A DNA stretch of 64,000 nucleotides from Ulva prolifera (taxonomy: Eukaryota; Chlorophyta; Ulvophyceae; Ulvales; Ulvaceae). Shown here in pieces: positions 61,479-64,000 of this stretch. The position numbers and the translations under genes are program-made. The notes under the pieces are model-generated. The model saw only the letters and a list, made by a program, of their open reading frames with translations. It did no database searches and had not been told where the DNA came from. Numbering within the stretch: the stretch's first letter is position 1; the number at the start of each line of letters is the position of its first letter. The DNA lies in NCBI GenBank assembly GCA_023078555.1, contig CM041197.1, positions 9,270,842 to 9,334,841 of the forward strand, given 5' to 3'.

Positions 61479-61506
61479 TTGCTGCATGAATCAGTTCATG
61501 CAGCAA
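61479..61506. repeat. Perfect 12-bp inverted repeat with 4-nt loop
   Basis: Arms TTGCTGCATGAA and its exact complement flank a TCAG loop. It would form a compact hairpin as RNA or DNA. Confidence 0.8.
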
Positions 61507-63365
61507 CCAAAGCTCGCGGCAGAGCTGACGCATACATACCATATGCACACACGCATGCAGCCAGGATCCACATGCACTATCGCGCGCGGCAGAGGTGACT
61601 TACAGGGGAGAAAACGGGCGCTGCAGGGGTAGTACCGTGCAGGGGTACAACTTGTATGACCGTCCTAGGCCTCGTGCCAAGACCCAGCGCACAGCACGCA
61701 GCACACAGTGTTCACGCATGGCGGCAATCAGCTCTATGGCAGCGTCAACGTTGGCCCAACACCGGTCGCCGGGCCAGATACATGTGATATCTCAGATATG
61801 GGAAAATTTAAGTATTCGGTTCTAATTTCTGGATGACAGCCCCAAAGATTGCTGCAAGGAGACCCGACCCAATACAGCCGTACGCGTGTAGCGCAGGCGT
61901 AGGTCTGTGGAAACGCACGCCCACGTGCACGGGGCTGTAGTATATACTGTCCAGGCGGTGATCACCGCTGCAGCGTTGCGTGATGAGCACCTGTGAGCAA
62001 GCTGAAGCCTCCGGTTGCACCCTCTGCGCGGGTCTGCGCCGGGCTGCAGGTCAGTGGATCGATCGTCCCGCGGTCTGCGCGCTGCAGCTTGCACAGGCGT
62101 GCCCAGCTCTTCCCGCCAAACTGCAAAGCCTCCAGCAGCCCCAGGCGACCCTTGACAGCCGCAAAGACTCACTAAGTTGATGTTTAAATTCGCACTTCAA
62201 ACAGTTCAGAGCTGCGCCTGGGACGAAGGAGAGGGACGCAGCGCTGGTGGCACAGGATATATATCCGGAGCAGGTGAATGCGGCCACGCTCAACAGCGCA
62301 GGATATCTGCTATAGCTAGTACTGCAGAATCGATACAAGGGAGGGCCTGTTGGACATCGTGGATGTGCACACGCAGAACGAGGCCCTCATGAAGGCGGAC
62401 ACGTCTGGCAGCTCGACCGTGGGCTGGGGTGGCCCAAACAGCGCATGAAACGAGGCGGATAACGTGCTGCATGCATGTGGCCGGCGGCACCTGGGACGCG
62501 TTGGAGTGTCGTCGGATGCTCATGCAACGACCTCGAGGCGGATCGCACTGATGTCGCGACACGTACGTCGATCGCTTTCGAGCCTGGAGGACGCGGTCCT
62601 GCCGGACTGAGTTGTGAGTGTGGTTGTTGTGTTCGTGTGTGTGTGAGTGTGTGTTGATGTTGATGCGGATGAGATTCGGTTTCAGTGTTTGTTTTCTCCC
62701 GTTCACTCTTTTGTAAGTACCAGCGCGCTGGACGCGACCGTTCAAACGCGCGTGCAGCTGTCGGCCCGTTGCGCACGCAGCACCGGCGGCAGCTCTTGGA
62801 GCCCCTTCAGCTCTAGACGCGCATGTGCGTGCTGCATGCTGCGTGCCGTTGCTTCCACGAACAGCGTGCACTGGGTAACAATGATTCGCTGTCGCTGCGG
62901 TGCGCAACGATTGTGATACAAGGATACAGGTGGCGCGCGCGAGGCGAGTAGCACCGCGACGCAACGATCCTGGAACGTCGCCGGCGCGCCTCGCGTGCCA
63001 CGTGGCGGAGCGTCGATTCGACGCCGCTCAAGATCCGTCGTGCGCACGATGCAGAAGAGGTCTTCAATCCCCCATGGCCAGCGATCGCCATCATGATCCG
63101 CGGTCCAGACCACGGATGGCGCCGGCCGGCGCGTGGTGGCGTGCATCGACGGGCCGTGGACAAGGTGCGCCCCTGGCCGGAGCTGCGCCTGCTGTAGCAT
63201 GCTATAAGTATGTACATGTATTACAGACATATGAATGGGCACAGGCATGCCGGCTGGCACCACACAAGATCTTTTCTAGAATTCTAGAAATCAGCTGCCA
63301 CACGCACGCTGTCAAGCCAGAGAACTTCTTGAAGGCACACACGTAGTCATACACAAGCTTACAAG

Positions 63366-63425
63366 CCCCCTATAGCCCCCCCCTATAGCCCCCCCTATAG
63401 CCCCCAGTAGCTATAGCCCCATAGC
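63366..63425. repeat. Imperfect tandem CCCCTATAG repeat
   Basis: Four to five degenerate units of CCCCTATAG(C) with variable numbers of C. Confidence 0.8.
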
Positions 63426-63703
63426 CTGGCAGGATTGGGGTCTGCTATATTCATGTGTTTCATATGTACCCTGACATCATGTGGCAACGTAAGTATGCAT
63501 ACGCACACATACATGCGGGCCCTTCGCGCCCAGCAGGGTCGCCCGCGGGGCCGTTGCCTGCAGCTCCGCCGCCACCACCGGCCGCACGCGAGGCCGCGGC
63601 GCCGGCGGCGGGGGCTGCTCCAGCCGCCGTTGCCGCAACGGTCGGGCGGAGCACCCGTGTGGAGCGACCCGCGCCGGACGCCGTGCAGGCTGTGGCGCCG
63701 GAA

Positions 63704-63726
63704 GGGGGGGGGGGGGGGGGGGGGGG
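63704..63726. repeat. Poly-G run (23 G)
   Basis: An uninterrupted G run inside a Pro/Ala-rich plus-strand frame. If it were translated it would be poly-Gly; more likely it is non-coding or a length-variable run. Confidence 0.9.
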
Positions 63727-63756
63727 TGAGGTGGCCAGGGTGCTGCAGCGCCTGGG

Positions 63757-64000
63757 GTGCAGGCCACTGCCGCGCAAGAGGAGGGGCTGGAGGAGGTGCT
63801 CAGGGCGATGGCCTGGGAGAAGGTGGGGGACATCATGTTTGTGCCGCCTGATGACCCTCTGTGCATAGGGGATGTGTCGGTTGTGAACCCCTGTGCTGGT
63901 ACCTATTGCAGCGTGCCGGCTCGGGTCTGCTGCGGCGGTGCGGGATGTGCGAAAACGCAATGCATATCGTGCGTACGACCCTGATGCATGTTATGCCATT
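63757..64000 (+). pseudogene. Possible fragment of a retroelement ORF, cut by the window edge
   Basis: One frame reads GLEEVLRAMAWEKVGDIMFVPPDDP then IGDVSVVNPCAGTY. After a frame change near 63905-63925, another reads AAVRDVRKRNAYRAYDPDACYAI to the edge. The order D-V-S-V...P...Y...AA..RD..KR..Y resembles the region after the reverse transcriptase domain in algal retroelement ORFs. The frame break suggests decay, although an intron is not excluded. No reverse transcriptase motif is inside the window, so the identification is weak. Confidence 0.3.

Larger units (their letters stand above)
58005..63500. other. Long stretch without recognised genes, rich in inverted repeats
   Basis: No protein family is recognised on either strand. 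It should include the 5' end and promoter of the receptor-like kinase. Notable structures are perfect inverted repeats at 59487-59548 and 61479-61506, a 20-bp palindrome at 60809-60828, a GT-rich microsatellite at about 62600-62660 and a CCCCTATAG-type repeat at about 63366-63425. A minus-strand frame at 62742-63263 (173 codons) is the best ORF, but is not supported. Confidence 0.35.

Noticed and set aside
62742-63346. Overlapping 173- and 148-codon ORFs on opposite strands
   Set aside because: GC-rich sequence opens both strands; neither shows a motif or splice-supported extension.
1-64000. CRISPR arrays, rRNA and tRNA genes
   Set aside because: No regularly spaced repeats, no rRNA-like blocks and no cloverleaf with a matching T-loop were recognised. 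tRNAscan-SE would be the decisive check.

Overview
This window is nuclear DNA of a eukaryote, most likely a green alga (Chlorophyta). Open reading frames are short and interrupted. Joining them at GT-AG introns restores conserved proteins with correct phase. The protein set fits a chlorophyte: a mitochondrial glycolate/D-lactate dehydrogenase of the GYD1 type, a SERRATE/ARS2 homologue of plant length, an ATX1 copper chaperone, a plant-like bZIP factor, and a single-pass receptor kinase with the GGQ-type glycine loop I associate with green algae. No species is named because nothing in the sequence fixes one.

Layout, left to right. 0.6-2.2 kb (+): probable plastid protein with a transit peptide, coiled coil and one membrane helix. 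2.4-3.3 kb (+): QCR6 hinge subunit of complex III. 5.3-7.6 kb (-): DCN1-like cullin neddylation factor. 8.5-9.7 kb (+): proteasome subunit alpha-2, head to head with DCN1. 11.4-14.3 kb (-): six-helix lipid phosphate phosphatase. 15.3-22.0 kb (+): ten-exon GYD1-like dehydrogenase. 23.9-24.4 kb (+): ATX1. 25.9-28.2 kb (+): bZIP factor. 28.2-32.1 kb: GC-rich, poorly resolved stretch with a G-run, a dispersed element and a 3 x 64 bp tandem repeat. 32.1-35.4 kb (+): protein joining a PD-(D/E)XK-like segment to a minimal kinase domain. 36.9-44.2 kb (-): eleven-exon SERRATE/ARS2. 46.4-47.8 kb (-): unrecognised long ORF. 50.9-58.0 kb (-): eight-exon receptor-like kinase. 58.0-64.0 kb: mostly without recognisable genes, with striking inverted repeats and a possible retroelement fragment at the right edge.

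The genes serve separate housekeeping roles: respiration and photorespiration, ubiquitin-like modification and proteolysis, RNA processing, copper handling, lipid signalling and cell-surface signalling. They are not an operon or pathway cluster. The one functional pairing is DCN1 (cullin-RING ligase activation) divergent from a 20S proteasome subunit.

Architecture is the most unusual aspect. About 35 of 56 modelled introns start GTGCG instead of GTAAG/GTGAG. Several genes begin with coding exons of only 3, 9 or 14 nt. Long poly-C runs sit on the sense strand just inside 5' splice sites or just after a stop codon. GC content rises from 5' to 3' within several genes on both strands. Exon models were built by eye from homology, splice sites and phase; without RNA data, boundaries are predictions.
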